This document shows positions 18,139 through 27,237 of a stretch of 64,000 bases of DNA, piece by piece. The number at the start of each line of letters is the position of its first letter. Position 1 is the stretch's first letter. The position numbers were made by a program, and so were the translations under genes. The stretch lies in the NCBI RefSeq assembly GCF_003386205.1, contig NZ_QRDY01000013.1, forward strand, positions 1 to 64,000. The letters are read 5' to 3'. Under the pieces are notes generated by a model that ran no database searches, had not been told where the DNA came from, and saw only the letters and a program-made list of their open reading frames with translations. The stretch comes from Cohnella lupini (GTDB lineage: Bacteria > Bacillota > Bacilli > Paenibacillales > Paenibacillaceae).

Positions 18139-20538
18139 TTAATTAGCCGTTAAATCCGCCGTCAGAGCGCTTTTTTCGACATTTTCCGCTATGGATTCCC
18201 AGACCAAAGAGTTCCCGCTCACCTGCTTAGCTTGCTTCTTCAGACGCGCGGCTCTTTCCGATATCGTCTCCGGAGACCACCCCGCCGTAGCTTGAAAACT
18301 CAACAAGGACAAGGATATCGCTATGCCCGTCGCTTCGACGGGGCTGCCCGAGCGGTCTATTATCGGTCCTTCGAACTTGCCCGCGTACGCTCCGATTCCC
18401 AGTTCGAACCTTGCGATGATATCCTGGGCTAGCTCAACCGGATCCGATCCCGAAGATATCGCAATAAAGTCGTCGCCGCCGATGTGTCCTACGAAGCAAT
18501 CGCACTTCGACTGGGCTCTCACCGCGGCGAGAAGCGTCTCGCCGGTATATCGGATGACGTCGTCTCCCTTATGGAAGCCGTATTGATCGTTGAACCATTT
18601 GAAATGATCCAAGTCCGCGTACAGAACCGCGAACGGATGTCCTTCCGCAAGCCTTCGCACGAGTTCGCGGCGGATCGGCTCGTTGCCTGGCAATCCCGAC
18701 AACGGATTTGCCCACTGGGCATCGTTCATCCGGGATTGGGTTACCCATTCGAGCATCGAACGTACGAAAGTGATTCCCGTTACCGTCCCTCCGCGAGTTA
18801 CGATAACCGCATCGTACAGCTTGTCCGGCTCGCGTGCCATAGCCATCTGCGAAGCCTGATCTACCGTTACGGACTCCTCGACTATCATGGGGTGAGTATC
18901 CATGATCTTGCCTACGGCCCGATTCCAATAGAGCGGCAACCCGAATTGTCCGGAAAGCATCTGGTGAAGCTTCTCTTTCATAAGTAAACCGATCGGCCTG
19001 TTGTCTGAGTCCGCAATGACGATTCCCTGGCTTTCCCGGTGAAGCTCGAAGTGACGGGATATTTCCGATACGAACGTATCTCGGTTGAACATCTTCACGG
19101 GAACGACCAATTCGGATAACGTTCCGGTCGCGCCCATATAGCGTTTGTTTACTTCTGCTCGAATCGTGGCCGAGATGCTCGGCACCAAGACATTGGAATC
19201 GTTCACTCCGCTATCCAACCATTCGCCTTGAGCATAGTTCATTCCGCTGGCGACCAGAGCGGGGAGCAGTCCTTCCTGGTCTAGTCCGTTGGCTATCAAC
19301 ACGATTTGTTCCTTGCGGGTCAGGGAGATCAATCCCTGCAGGAAGCTCTCCTCAACCGGATCCATCACTTTGCCGTTCACCCAGCCCACGTTCATCTGCG
19401 CGTAATCGGGGTGCATGTCCACCATCCGCCGCAAAGAGGTGAAGCTGGGCAATATGCCGTTCAGAGCGATTCGGAATCCTTGATTCCGATAATGGCTAAG
19501 CGCGGCTTTGATCGTGGTAGCCGGCTCTTCCTCGCCCCCTATAATGACGAGCACGACATGCTCCGCCCTTAAGTTAGCCGCTTCTATTCGGCGCAATGTG
19601 CTGCCCGGGTATAATCTCGGGTCGAAAATGATTTTCGCCGGCACGGGAAGGAACAGCTTCACGTCCCCGTTGCGGGATGGAAATCCCCGTATGGCCGCTT
19701 CGCGAAACCGACGGTCGGCTTCGAACAACGAACCTGCTTGATCCGCGTTATGATAGAAATCGGTAAGATTGATTCTGGAGTTGTTGTGCTCTTTGACGGG
19801 AATCGCTTCGAACCCGTACAGCGAACCATCCAATAGGGATACGATCGGTAAATATTTGACTTTGAAATCGAACTCGCTCGGGATGACCGGATAGTCGGGC
19901 AACGGGAATCGGATAATCGGACTTGTGGAGAAAAACATTCGCTGCCACGCAGTATCGTAGGCTAGCAGAAGAGCATTCTCCCAATCGGAGGGGGAGTTCA
20001 CCGAACCTGTTAGGTCATCATTGACGTTAATCCAACTAAAGCCGTAACGTATACTGCTCCCGTGCTCCAAATGATGATCGTATCGGAACTCCGTAAACGC
20101 CCGAATGGCCAGGTCTCGTAACATAAATGCCAGCCTGCCCGCCTCGATCTCTCCATTCGCGCCGTCTTCGTTATCTTCCGGCCCGAAGAACGCGGTCACA
20201 ATAAGACCTGTGCCGGTCAACGACCAGCCTCTCACGGAATCCGACAGCTTCGCGAAACGCAAAGCGATCACCCGCAGCAGTCTCCGAATGCGAATTGGCG
20301 CCATGTCGAAACCTTGCTGCTGTGCCGGTTGCCCGCCTTCCCATCGAATCATTAACAACCCGCTCTTGTGACAAGTGGCAGTCTTGCCTACTTCCCTTTC
20401 GCCGATCCATTGGGAGATGAGGTTAGGATTCAACCATCCGTTGGCCTTCGTCATATATCGTTGCCCCCGACCGCTGATTCCGGATCGATATCCGGATAAG
20501 TATATACCGCTTTCTACACTGTATCGCTGTTGAGTCAT
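18139..20538 (-). CDS. Degenerate EAL - CBS pair - GGDEF protein (probable diguanylate cyclase)
   Basis: The 799-residue protein has an N-terminal divergent domain (about 1-215), an EAL-like domain (220-470) that is degenerate (EAI for EAL, and LNGILPS where the catalytic DD should be), two CBS domains (490-625), and a C-terminal GGDEF domain (640-785) with LYADLDHFKWFNDQYG and the signature GGDDF. The second acidic residue of the signature is Asp instead of Glu and no RxxD inhibitory site precedes it, so activity is uncertain. The CBS module closely resembles that in the protein at 31.6-32.8 kb. The ATG at 20538 lacks a clear ribosome site; ATG at 20454 has GGGGGC upstream and may be the real start. 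Confidence 0.88.
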   Translation of the reverse strand: MTQQRYSVESGIYLSGYRSGISGRGQRYMTKANGWLNPNLISQWIGEREVGKTATCHKSGLLMIRWEGGQPAQQQGFDMAPIRIRRLLRVIALRFAKLSDSVRGWSLTGTGLIVTAFFGPEDNEDGANGEIEAGRLAFMLRDLAIRAFTEFRYDHHLEHGSSIRYGFSWINVNDDLTGSVNSPSDWENALLLAYDTAWQRMFFSTSPIIRFPLPDYPVIPSEFDFKVKYLPIVSLLDGSLYGFEAIPVKEHNNSRINLTDFYHNADQAGSLFEADRRFREAAIRGFPSRNGDVKLFLPVPAKIIFDPRLYPGSTLRRIEAANLRAEHVVLVIIGGEEEPATTIKAALSHYRNQGFRIALNGILPSFTSLRRMVDMHPDYAQMNVGWVNGKVMDPVEESFLQGLISLTRKEQIVLIANGLDQEGLLPALVASGMNYAQGEWLDSGVNDSNVLVPSISATIRAEVNKRYMGATGTLSELVVPVKMFNRDTFVSEISRHFELHRESQGIVIADSDNRPIGLLMKEKLHQMLSGQFGLPLYWNRAVGKIMDTHPMIVEESVTVDQASQMAMAREPDKLYDAVIVTRGGTVTGITFVRSMLEWVTQSRMNDAQWANPLSGLPGNEPIRRELVRRLAEGHPFAVLYADLDHFKWFNDQYGFHKGDDVIRYTGETLLAAVRAQSKCDCFVGHIGGDDFIAISSGSDPVELAQDIIARFELGIGAYAGKFEGPIIDRSGSPVEATGIAISLSLLSFQATAGWSPETISERAARLKKQAKQVSGNSLVWESIAENVEKSALTADLTAN

Positions 20539-21106
20539 CGCTATTGACGCATTTGGTTAACGCATTGTAAAAATGCGCCTCTTCGAACGCCGCACGTTAT
20601 CTTCTCATCTTCACAAAATTCCGAATAGCGTTTCATAACGTCGGAATAACGTTATCGAATCACCTTGGGCACCTCGCCATAGTCGGTTTTTCCGACCATT
20701 ACAGGCACAAACTTCCGCGGCACCTCGCCATAGTCGGTTTTTCCGACCATATCGAACACAAACTTCCGCGGCACCTCGCCATAGTCGGCTTTCCCGACCA
20801 TATCGAGCACAAACTTCCGCGGCACCTCGCCATAGTCGGTTTTTCCGACCATTACAGGCACAAACTTCCGCGGCACCTCGCCATAGTCGGTTCTTCCGAC
20901 TTCACGCTACCGAACCCTATATCTACCGATAAAGTCCCGGAAACTCTCGTAGGTGGTACAAATAGCGTTGTGAATGCTCCATACCGCCGCGGAAAACAAA
21001 ACACCGCGCTCTCCCCTCTCGGGAAAAACGCGGTGTGCTTCACTCGCTGAACGTTATGCTATTTGAAAATATTGTAATAGATAAATCAATACTTCTCAAC
21101 CACTAG
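20539..21106. repeat. 51-bp tandem hairpin repeat array, locus 1 (five units at 20675-20900)
   Basis: The 568-bp gap between the GGDEF gene and phoU holds five units of CGCCATA followed by GTCGG-N5-CCGAC, starting at 20682, 20733, 20784, 20835 and 20886 (exactly 51 bp apart). Spacers share ACAAACTTCCGCGGCACCT. The same hairpin, inverted, forms the array at 48.6-49.2 kb. A 17-residue repeat (DYGEVPRKFV...MVGKT) can be read on the minus strand but has no ribosome site. Upstream is the palindrome GAATAACGTTATCG shared with 9.7 kb. From 20900 to 21106 I see only an imperfect hairpin around AACACCGCG/CGCGGTGTG, which could terminate a short transcript. Confidence 0.85.
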
Positions 21107-21766
21107 TTACTGATTCAAATCGGGGCGTTTGCCCGTCATCAAGTAAACGACGCTTTCCGCGATGTTGGTCGCGTGATCGGCGATCCGCTCGATGTAGCGG
21201 CCGACGAAGCTGAGCAGCATCGCTTGCCCGACCGTCTTCGGATTCTCGACCATGAGAGCGAACAGCTCGCGAATGATCTGCGAATACAGCGCATCGACCT
21301 GATCGTCGTCCTTCGCGCTCTTATAGGCAAGATCGACGTTCTCGTCCACGTAGGATTGCAAGGATTCTTGAATCATGATAGCGACAAGCTCGGCCATTCT
21401 AGGAAGGTCGATCAACGGTTTGATCAAGGTTTGTCCGTCGAGACGAATGACGACCTTGGCAACGTCCACGGATAGATCCCCCATCCGTTCCAAGTCGGAG
21501 GAAATTTTGAATGCGATCAGAATGCGGCGAAGGTCCTTGGCGACCGGTTGCTGCGTCGCGATCAATTTCGCGCCGATTTCGCTGATCTTCTCTTCGATCT
21601 GGTTCAACTCGGAATCGGATTTCACGATTCTTTTGCTCGTTTCGACATCGCCGTTCTTCAATGCTTCCATGGATTCGACTAACGCTTTCTCCACGCGATT
21701 TCCCATATCGATCAACAATTGCGTCATTTCCTGCAATCCATGATCCAATTCCATCCGTTTAACCAT
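21107..21766 (-). CDS. phoU: Phosphate-signalling protein PhoU
   Basis: PhoU links the Pst transporter to the PhoR kinase and dampens Pho signalling when phosphate is plentiful. The 219-residue protein is all helical with two PhoU repeats (about 5-95 and 110-205), each carrying the acidic metal-binding type motif: SDLERMGDLSVDVA in the first and GRYIERIADHATNIAESVVY in the second. It is the last gene of the pstSCABB-phoU unit, 25 bp after pstB. Confidence 0.96.
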   Translation of the reverse strand: MVKRMELDHGLQEMTQLLIDMGNRVEKALVESMEALKNGDVETSKRIVKSDSELNQIEEKISEIGAKLIATQQPVAKDLRRILIAFKISSDLERMGDLSVDVAKVVIRLDGQTLIKPLIDLPRMAELVAIMIQESLQSYVDENVDLAYKSAKDDDQVDALYSQIIRELFALMVENPKTVGQAMLLSFVGRYIERIADHATNIAESVVYLMTGKRPDLNQ

Positions 21767-21791
21767 CGTCCTTAACCATCCTCTCTCGTGA

Positions 21792-22547
21792 TCAACCGAA
21801 CCGTCCGCTAATATAATCTTCCGTGCGCTGGTCAGTCGGATTGGAGAACAATTGCTCCGTCTCCGAATATTCTACGACTTCCCCGTTAAGGAAGAAGACG
21901 GTTTGTTGCGATACGCGAGCGGCTTGGTGCATGTTATGCGTGACCATGACGATTGTATAGCGATCCTTAAGCTCCTGCGCCAATTCCTCGATCTTAAGCG
22001 TGGAGATCGGATCCAAAGCCGATGTGGCCTCGTCCATAAGTAAAATATCCGGCTCGACGGCCAAAGCGCGGGCGATGCACAGACGTTGCTGCTGACCTCC
22101 GGAAATACTGTACGCGGAGCGCTTCAGGTGGTCTTTCACTTCATTCCATAAGGCGGCCGAGCGCAAGCTCGTTTCCACGATTTCGTCCAACTTCTTGCGA
22201 TCGGAGATTCCGTGCAATCGAGGGCCGTAAGCGACATTATCGTAGATCGACTTCGGAAAAGGATTCGGCTGTTGAAACACCATACCGACGCGCTTGCGAA
22301 GCGTCTCCACGTCGACCTCGTTGGAGTAGATGTCAGTCCCCGCGATTTCGACCTTACCCTCGATCCGCGTACCGGCGATCATGTCGTTCATCCGGTTGAA
22401 CGTCCTCAGCAACGTGGACTTTCCGCAACCGGAAGGTCCGATGAACGCGGTAATGGCCTTCTCCGGAATTTCCATGTTGACATGCTTCAAAGCGTGAAAA
22501 TCTCCATAAAACAAGTCCAAATCGTTGATTTCGATAATGGAGTTCAT
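21792..22547 (-). CDS. pstB: Phosphate ABC transporter ATP-binding protein PstB (copy 1)
   Basis: This is the cytoplasmic ATPase of the high-affinity phosphate importer PstSCAB. The Walker A motif is [19 protein letters not shown], the signature [17 protein letters not shown], Walker [14 protein letters not shown] and the switch His in [14 protein letters not shown]. The start is ATG at 22547, 7 nt after AAAGGAG; an upstream in-frame TTG overlaps the spacing. It is followed by phoU. The Walker B segment reads DEATS rather than the usual DEPTS. It is one of two adjacent PstB genes. Confidence 0.96.
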   Translation of the reverse strand: MNSIIEINDLDLFYGDFHALKHVNMEIPEKAITAFIGPSGCGKSTLLRTFNRMNDMIAGTRIEGKVEIAGTDIYSNEVDVETLRKRVGMVFQQPNPFPKSIYDNVAYGPRLHGISDRKKLDEIVETSLRSAALWNEVKDHLKRSAYSISGGQQQRLCIARALAVEPDILLMDEATSALDPISTLKIEELAQELKDRYTIVMVTHNMHQAARVSQQTVFFLNGEVVEYSETEQLFSNPTDQRTEDYISGRFG

Positions 22548-22584
22548 AGCCAATCTCCTTTTTCAGATGGAATGCTTGTGTTAT

Positions 22585-23343
22585 TTATCCGAACCGCCCC
22601 GTGATGTAATCGCTGGTCTCTTGTCGCTGCGGATTGGTAAATATGTTTTGGGTCAAGTCGTACTCCATCACTTCTCCGGTTAAGAAAAACGCCGTTTTGT
22701 CGGATACGCGGGCGGCTTGTTGCATGTTATGAGTAACGATAACGATGCAATAATCGCGCTTCAGATCCGCGATGAGCTCCTCGATCTTAGAGGTCGAGAC
22801 GGGATCCAAAGCCGATGCTGGCTCATCCATCAGAATGATGTCCGGCTTGACCGCTATCGAGCGTGCAATACACAACCGTTGCTGTTGACCGCCTGACAAC
22901 GCAAGCGCCGAGTTGTTGAGCCTGTCTTTGGTCTCTTCCCATAGAGCGGCTTTCTTCAGCGATTGCTCGACGATTTCATCCAACGCTTTCTTGTTCTTAA
23001 TGCCGTGATAGCGCGGACCGAAAGCGATGTTCTCGTAGATCGATTTATGAAAAGGGTTCGGGCGCTGCCAGACCATGCCGATTTTCTGCCGCAAAGAAAC
23101 GACGTCCGTCGACGGGCTGTTGATATTCTTGTCCCGTATCCATATTTCTCCCGTGACCTTACAGTTAGGAATTAAGTCGTTCATCCGGTTCAAGCTTCTC
23201 AGGAACGTCGATTTCCCGCAACCGGAAGGTCCGATAAGCGCCGTGACCTGCTTGGCGGCGAAATCGAGCGAGACTTTCTTGACTGCCGGCCTATCCCCGT
23301 AATGAACGCTTAAGTCTTTAGCGGTCAATCCGATATGTTCCAC
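22585..23343 (-). CDS. pstB: Phosphate ABC transporter ATP-binding protein PstB (copy 2)
   Basis: A second PstB-type ATPase of 252 residues, clearly paralogous to its neighbour. Motifs are [19 protein letters not shown] (Walker A), [18 protein letters not shown] (signature), [13 protein letters not shown] (Walker B) and [20 protein letters not shown]. It starts at GTG 23343 with AAGGGGG upstream, 12 bp after pstA. Since a second pstSCA set in this window lacks an ATPase, one of the two PstBs may serve it; this is inference. Two neighbouring pstB genes also occur in B. subtilis (pstBA, pstBB). Confidence 0.96.
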   Translation of the reverse strand: MEHIGLTAKDLSVHYGDRPAVKKVSLDFAAKQVTALIGPSGCGKSTFLRSLNRMNDLIPNCKVTGEIWIRDKNINSPSTDVVSLRQKIGMVWQRPNPFHKSIYENIAFGPRYHGIKNKKALDEIVEQSLKKAALWEETKDRLNNSALALSGGQQQRLCIARSIAVKPDIILMDEPASALDPVSTSKIEELIADLKRDYCIVIVTHNMQQAARVSDKTAFFLTGEVMEYDLTQNIFTNPQRQETSDYITGRFG

Positions 23344-23355
23344 GCTGGTACCCCC

Positions 23356-24243
23356 TTATTTGATCGCGGTAAATTTGCGGTACATATAGCGCCCAAGCCA
23401 ACGTGCGCCGAAATTGAACAACAGGACGGTAATGACTAGAACGGCGGAAGCTCCTGCCGCAATTTGGGACGCGTCCGGCGCCAAGCCCTCGGAATTGATT
23501 TTCCAAATATGAACCGCCAACGTTTCGGCCGGTCTAAAAGGATTAAGCGGCGAGAACGGACTCAGCGGATTCCAATTCGTGAAGTCCAAGCGCGGCGAGC
23601 TCATGCCCGCAGTGAATAGCAACGCCGCCGCTTCTCCGAACACCCGGCCTGCCGCCAGAATCGTACCCGTAAGAACAACGGGCATCGAGATCGGAAGCAT
23701 AACGGAGGTAATCGTTTTCCACTTGGTCAATCCCAGCGCAAGACTTGCTTCCTTCTGTTCGCGAGGAACGCCCTTGAGTCCTTGCTCCGTAATCCGGACC
23801 ATCAGAGGAAGATTAAAGACGGTCAACGCTAACGCGCCGGAAAACAAGGAAAACCCGAAATTAAACATATTGACCAAAACCAGAAGCCCGAACAGACCGA
23901 CGATAATGGAAGGCACGGATGAAAGTACTTCTACGATTAATCGAATAAAGTTGGTAATCCGATTAGCCGGAGCATACTCGCTCATGTAGATTCCCGCGCC
24001 TAAACCGATCGGTATCGTTATGATCATAGTCAGGACAAGCAGGAAGATCGAGTTGAACAATTGAGGTCCGATACCTCCGCCTATGCGAATCGTTTCGGGC
24101 GGCGAAGTCAGGAAATCGAAGCTGATATGCCCGACGCCCCGGATGAGAATGTAACCGAGCAAGCCGGCCAACACTAGGACGATCAATCCCGAGACGGCTA
24201 TAATAACTGCGGTCGCGATTTTATCTGCTGTTTTTGCTTTCAT
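23356..24243 (-). CDS. pstA: Phosphate ABC transporter permease PstA
   Basis: A 295-residue inner-membrane permease with about six helices and the ABC permease EAA-type loop around GLKGVPREQKEASLALGLTK. GRVFGEAAALLFTAG is typical of PstA. I start it at ATG 24243, whose ATGA overlaps the pstC stop and follows GGGAGATCGAAATT; a longer frame reaching into pstC has no support. It pairs with PstC as the membrane channel. Confidence 0.96.
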   Translation of the reverse strand: MKAKTADKIATAVIIAVSGLIVLVLAGLLGYILIRGVGHISFDFLTSPPETIRIGGGIGPQLFNSIFLLVLTMIITIPIGLGAGIYMSEYAPANRITNFIRLIVEVLSSVPSIIVGLFGLLVLVNMFNFGFSLFSGALALTVFNLPLMVRITEQGLKGVPREQKEASLALGLTKWKTITSVMLPISMPVVLTGTILAAGRVFGEAAALLFTAGMSSPRLDFTNWNPLSPFSPLNPFRPAETLAVHIWKINSEGLAPDASQIAAGASAVLVITVLLFNFGARWLGRYMYRKFTAIK

Positions 24244-25142
24244 AATTTCGATCTCCCTTCCAGGAAGCGGACGATGAAGACGAAGACGAACGTCATGAGC
24301 ATCAAGATGAGAGCTAATGACCATAGAGCATTATTGGCTAGCGATCCCATTGCCGTATTGCCCATGCTAAGCGTAATCGCGCTTGTTAATGTAGAAGCGG
24401 ACTCGAACAAGGAACGTGGAATATGCGGCGCGTTCCCGATAACCATCTGCACGGCGAGCGCTTCACCGAAGGCTCTGGCGATGCCGAGAACGATACCCGT
24501 CATCAAAGACGGAAGCGTAGTAGGAAGAACGATTCTATATATGGTTTGCCAACGCGTCGAGCCAAGCGCATAGGAGCCTTCTTTCAGCCCTTTGGGCAGC
24601 GCGGCCAACGCGTCGGTTGCTATCGTTGTTATTGTAGGAAGAATCATTATCGAAAGTACGAGGGCTCCTGCCGCGATCCCGATCCCTTGTCCGGGAAATA
24701 CGTCGCGGAAAAACGGAACGATGACGCTTAATCCGACAAAACCATAGACGACCGAGGGAATACCCGCGAGCAATTCTATGACCGGTTGTAAGTAACGTCG
24801 TCCGAATTTGGGAGAAATTTCAACCATGAATACCGAAGCGCAAAAACCAAGCGGGGCTGCGATTAACGCTGCAAGAATTGATGTACTGAATGAACCGAAA
24901 ATAAAAGGTAGAGCTCCAAAAAATGGCGGTTCTCCTTCGGGAGACCACTTAAGTCCGGTAAGTAAGTCGATCGGATTGACATTATTTTTGAAGAACGTGC
25001 TTAATCCTTTTGAAGCGACAAAATAGACAATGGAAAAGATTGTGATAATAAGTAACGCAATGCAAAGTAGGGTAACTATTTTTCCAACCCATTCCTCTGC
25101 GATATGCGGCTTCGCTTTTTGTCGATCGAACGACTGAGCCAT
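24240..25142 (-). CDS. pstC: Phosphate ABC transporter permease PstC
   Basis: A 300-residue permease with six predicted helices, the first at about 20-45. The EAA-type loop is DALAALPKGLKEGSYALGST and ARAFGEALAVQMVIGNAPHI is the usual PstC C-terminal motif. The ribosome site AAAGGGAGAGATTT is good. It lies after pstS, from which it is separated by a strong hairpin, and overlaps pstA by 4 bp. Confidence 0.96.
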   Translation of the reverse strand: MAQSFDRQKAKPHIAEEWVGKIVTLLCIALLIITIFSIVYFVASKGLSTFFKNNVNPIDLLTGLKWSPEGEPPFFGALPFIFGSFSTSILAALIAAPLGFCASVFMVEISPKFGRRYLQPVIELLAGIPSVVYGFVGLSVIVPFFRDVFPGQGIGIAAGALVLSIMILPTITTIATDALAALPKGLKEGSYALGSTRWQTIYRIVLPTTLPSLMTGIVLGIARAFGEALAVQMVIGNAPHIPRSLFESASTLTSAITLSMGNTAMGSLANNALWSLALILMLMTFVFVFIVRFLEGRSKL

Positions 25143-25164
25143 AAATCTCTCCCTTTACATAGAA

Positions 25165-25199
25165 CAATCAAGAGGCAAATAATATTCGCCTCTTGATTG
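25165..25199 (-). promoter_or_regulatory. Intercistronic hairpin between pstS and pstC
   Basis: CAATCAAGAGGC pairs perfectly with GCCTCTTGATTG (12 bp, 11-nt loop). The following TTCTATG is too weak for full termination. Such hairpins often protect a highly expressed binding-protein mRNA and reduce permease expression. A hairpin in the same position exists in the second pst operon. Confidence 0.7.
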
Positions 25200-25220
25200 G
25201 CTCATGATATGGAACTTCGA

Positions 25221-26168
25221 TTACTTCGTGATGTTACCCGCTGCATCGCGTTTAACTTGCATTTTGCTTGCAGGAATGTAGCCAAGTTCTACTACGTCGG
25301 CGTTTTGAACTTCGTCGCTCACCATGTAATCAAGGAAAGCTTTAACTGCCGCATCAGGCTCGCCTTTTGTATACATGTGCTCGTAAGCCCATACTGGATA
25401 CGTACCGTTAGCAATGTTATCGACTGTTGCTTCAATACCTTCGTATTTCACTGTTTTAATGGAATCATCCAGGTAGGAAAGCGCCAAGTAGCCGATTGCG
25501 CCCGGCGTTTCGCCGACTAACTTCTTAACTGTACCCGAAGCGTCTTCTTGGATCGAACCTTGAAGATCTTCCGATTTTTGACCCAATGCGTATTTTTCGA
25601 ATGTTGCACGAGTACCGGAGCTCGATGGACGGTTAACGATTTGAATTTTTTGATCGTTGCCGCCTACGTCTTTCCAGTTCGTTACTTTACCCGTGAAAAT
25701 ATCGATTAGTTGTTGTTTAGTCAAGTTGTCAACCGTAACTTCCGGATTTACAACCGCAGCCATACCTACGATCGCGACTTGGTGATCCACCAATTCTGCC
25801 GCTTTGTCCGCATCAAGCTTCTCTTCCGCGAATACGTCGGAGTTACCGATTTGGGATTGGCCTTCGGACACTTGAGTTAAACCCGTGCCGCTTCCGCCGG
25901 CTTGTACTTGAATGGAAACCCCTTTGTTAGCATCCATGAACTTCTTAGAAACTTGATCGACCAGAGGTTGCAAAGCAGAAGATCCTGATGCTAGAAAGGA
26001 TCCGGATAGATCGCTTGTTGCTGGCTCGCTGCTTGCGGGTTCGCTGCTAGCAGGCTCGCTGCTGCCTGCATTGCTGCTTGCTGCATTGTTCCCATTATTA
26101 TTTTGGCCGCAAGCAGCCAGGGCTACCATCACTGTCAACAACATCAATAACATTACCGTTTTCTTCAT
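25221..26168 (-). CDS. pstS: Phosphate-binding lipoprotein PstS (copy 1)
   Basis: The extracytoplasmic phosphate receptor of the Pst importer. It has a lipoprotein signal (LLTVMVALAAC, Cys about 20), a Ser/Ala/Glu-rich linker made of repeated SSEPA units, and a periplasmic-binding fold. Phosphate-contact type segments are visible: ASGSSALQPL, GGSGTGLTQVSEG, and NRPSSSGTRATFEKYA. It is the first gene of the unit and is preceded by a PhoP-box-like region. Length (315) is normal. Confidence 0.96.
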   Translation of the reverse strand: MKKTVMLLMLLTVMVALAACGQNNNGNNAASSNAGSSEPASSEPASSEPATSDLSGSFLASGSSALQPLVDQVSKKFMDANKGVSIQVQAGGSGTGLTQVSEGQSQIGNSDVFAEEKLDADKAAELVDHQVAIVGMAAVVNPEVTVDNLTKQQLIDIFTGKVTNWKDVGGNDQKIQIVNRPSSSGTRATFEKYALGQKSEDLQGSIQEDASGTVKKLVGETPGAIGYLALSYLDDSIKTVKYEGIEATVDNIANGTYPVWAYEHMYTKGEPDAAVKAFLDYMVSDEVQNADVVELGYIPASKMQVKRDAAGNITK

Positions 26169-26216
26169 TTACTTGTAGTTCCCCTTCCAACTCATATGTT
26201 TTTGCTTACAGTTCAT

Positions 26217-26270
26217 ATTGTAGAAGGTAGGCATTAGTCTAATGTTTTCGTTTTGTTAACGCAGTGAAAA
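26217..26270 (-). promoter_or_regulatory. PhoP-box-like promoter of pstS (copy 1)
   Basis: On the minus strand TTTTCA, TTAACA and AAAACA start exactly 11 bp apart (26265-26270, 26254-26259, 26243-26248), the spacing of Bacillus PhoP-binding TT(A/C)A(C/T)A repeats. A -10 hexamer TACAAT (26217-26222) follows after 20 bp, as in PhoP-activated promoters, and there is no -35 match. Confidence 0.6.
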
Positions 26271-26364
26271 AAATGTATATATTTTTTCTATGATGGTGGT
26301 AATATTATAGACAAAGTGTATATCGATTCTCCGAAATGAGGTTTTTATCATCAGTTTATTAAAA

Positions 26365-27219
26365 ATGAAGCTGTTAGTCCTAATCGATCGGCACAAACAA
26401 GTGACCGCTGTAGCTAACGCGCTCCATATGAAACAGCCAACGATAAGCTTTCATATGAAAAAGATGGAGGCCGAATGGGGCGTTAAGTTGTTTGAAGCCA
26501 AAGTAGGGAAAATATTTCTGACGTCGGCGGGTAAAATGCTCTTGCCCTACGCTTCGCGTATCAGCTCGCTTTATGCGGAAGCCGAATCGACGATAACGGA
26601 ATTACGGGAGAACGAACGAGCTCTTCTTCGGATCGGATGCACCGACTGCGCCATGACGGCGCTTGTTCGATCTAATTGGTTAAGGAACTTGGGACTCCAA
26701 CATGAAATTCGAGTTTCCATTGAATCTGGGAGCGAACAATCGCTCTTTGAACGCTTGCAAGCCGGAATGCTCGATCTGATTCTCTGCGGACAACCGCCTG
26801 CAGATTCTTCCGAGTTCTTCCACGAGAAGATTGCGACATCTCCTCTTCAATTAATTGTTCCCGTCGACGACGATCTTACCCGCAAGATGGATCTTGCTCC
26901 GCACGATCTCTATAAATACGTCTTCGTCGATCATACGGAGCACTCGATTCACCAACTGGTCTCTTTCTGGAGGACTCAGTTGCATTGGACGATGAAAGTC
27001 GATGCGATATTCGATTCCGTGGAAATGATATTCGGCGCCGTTCACGCCGGACTTGGACTCGCTATTTTGCCGAAAAGCGTTCTTCCTGACCCTGCCAACC
27101 GAGTAGCATCCTTGGACCTACCCGGTCAATCCTCGGAATGGAGCATACATGCAAGCTGGAAGGGCAACTACTGGAATCCCGCCCTTCTGAGACGGATCGT
27201 GGAAACGGCATTTCAATAA
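26365..27219 (+). CDS. LysR family transcriptional regulator
   Basis: A 284-residue LysR regulator with an N-terminal winged helix (about 1-60; TAVANALHMKQPTISFHMKK is the recognition region) and a substrate-binding effector domain (about 88-280). It is divergent from pstS and convergent with the second pstA, so it lies between two phosphate transporters; its ligand and targets are unknown. The ATG at 26365 has no ribosome site close by. GAGG at 26338 is 8 nt before an in-frame ATC at 26350, which would add five residues and would be a non-canonical start. Confidence 0.9.
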   Translation: MKLLVLIDRHKQVTAVANALHMKQPTISFHMKKMEAEWGVKLFEAKVGKIFLTSAGKMLLPYASRISSLYAEAESTITELRENERALLRIGCTDCAMTALVRSNWLRNLGLQHEIRVSIESGSEQSLFERLQAGMLDLILCGQPPADSSEFFHEKIATSPLQLIVPVDDDLTRKMDLAPHDLYKYVFVDHTEHSIHQLVSFWRTQLHWTMKVDAIFDSVEMIFGAVHAGLGLAILPKSVLPDPANRVASLDLPGQSSEWSIHASWKGNYWNPALLRRIVETAFQ

Positions 27220-27237
27220 TCTTGAGGCGATCGCCGA

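Noticed and set aside
24244..24324. Longer N terminus for the first pstA
   Set aside because: The extension lies inside pstC; the ATG at 24243 has a ribosome site and the usual 4-bp overlap with the pstC stop.
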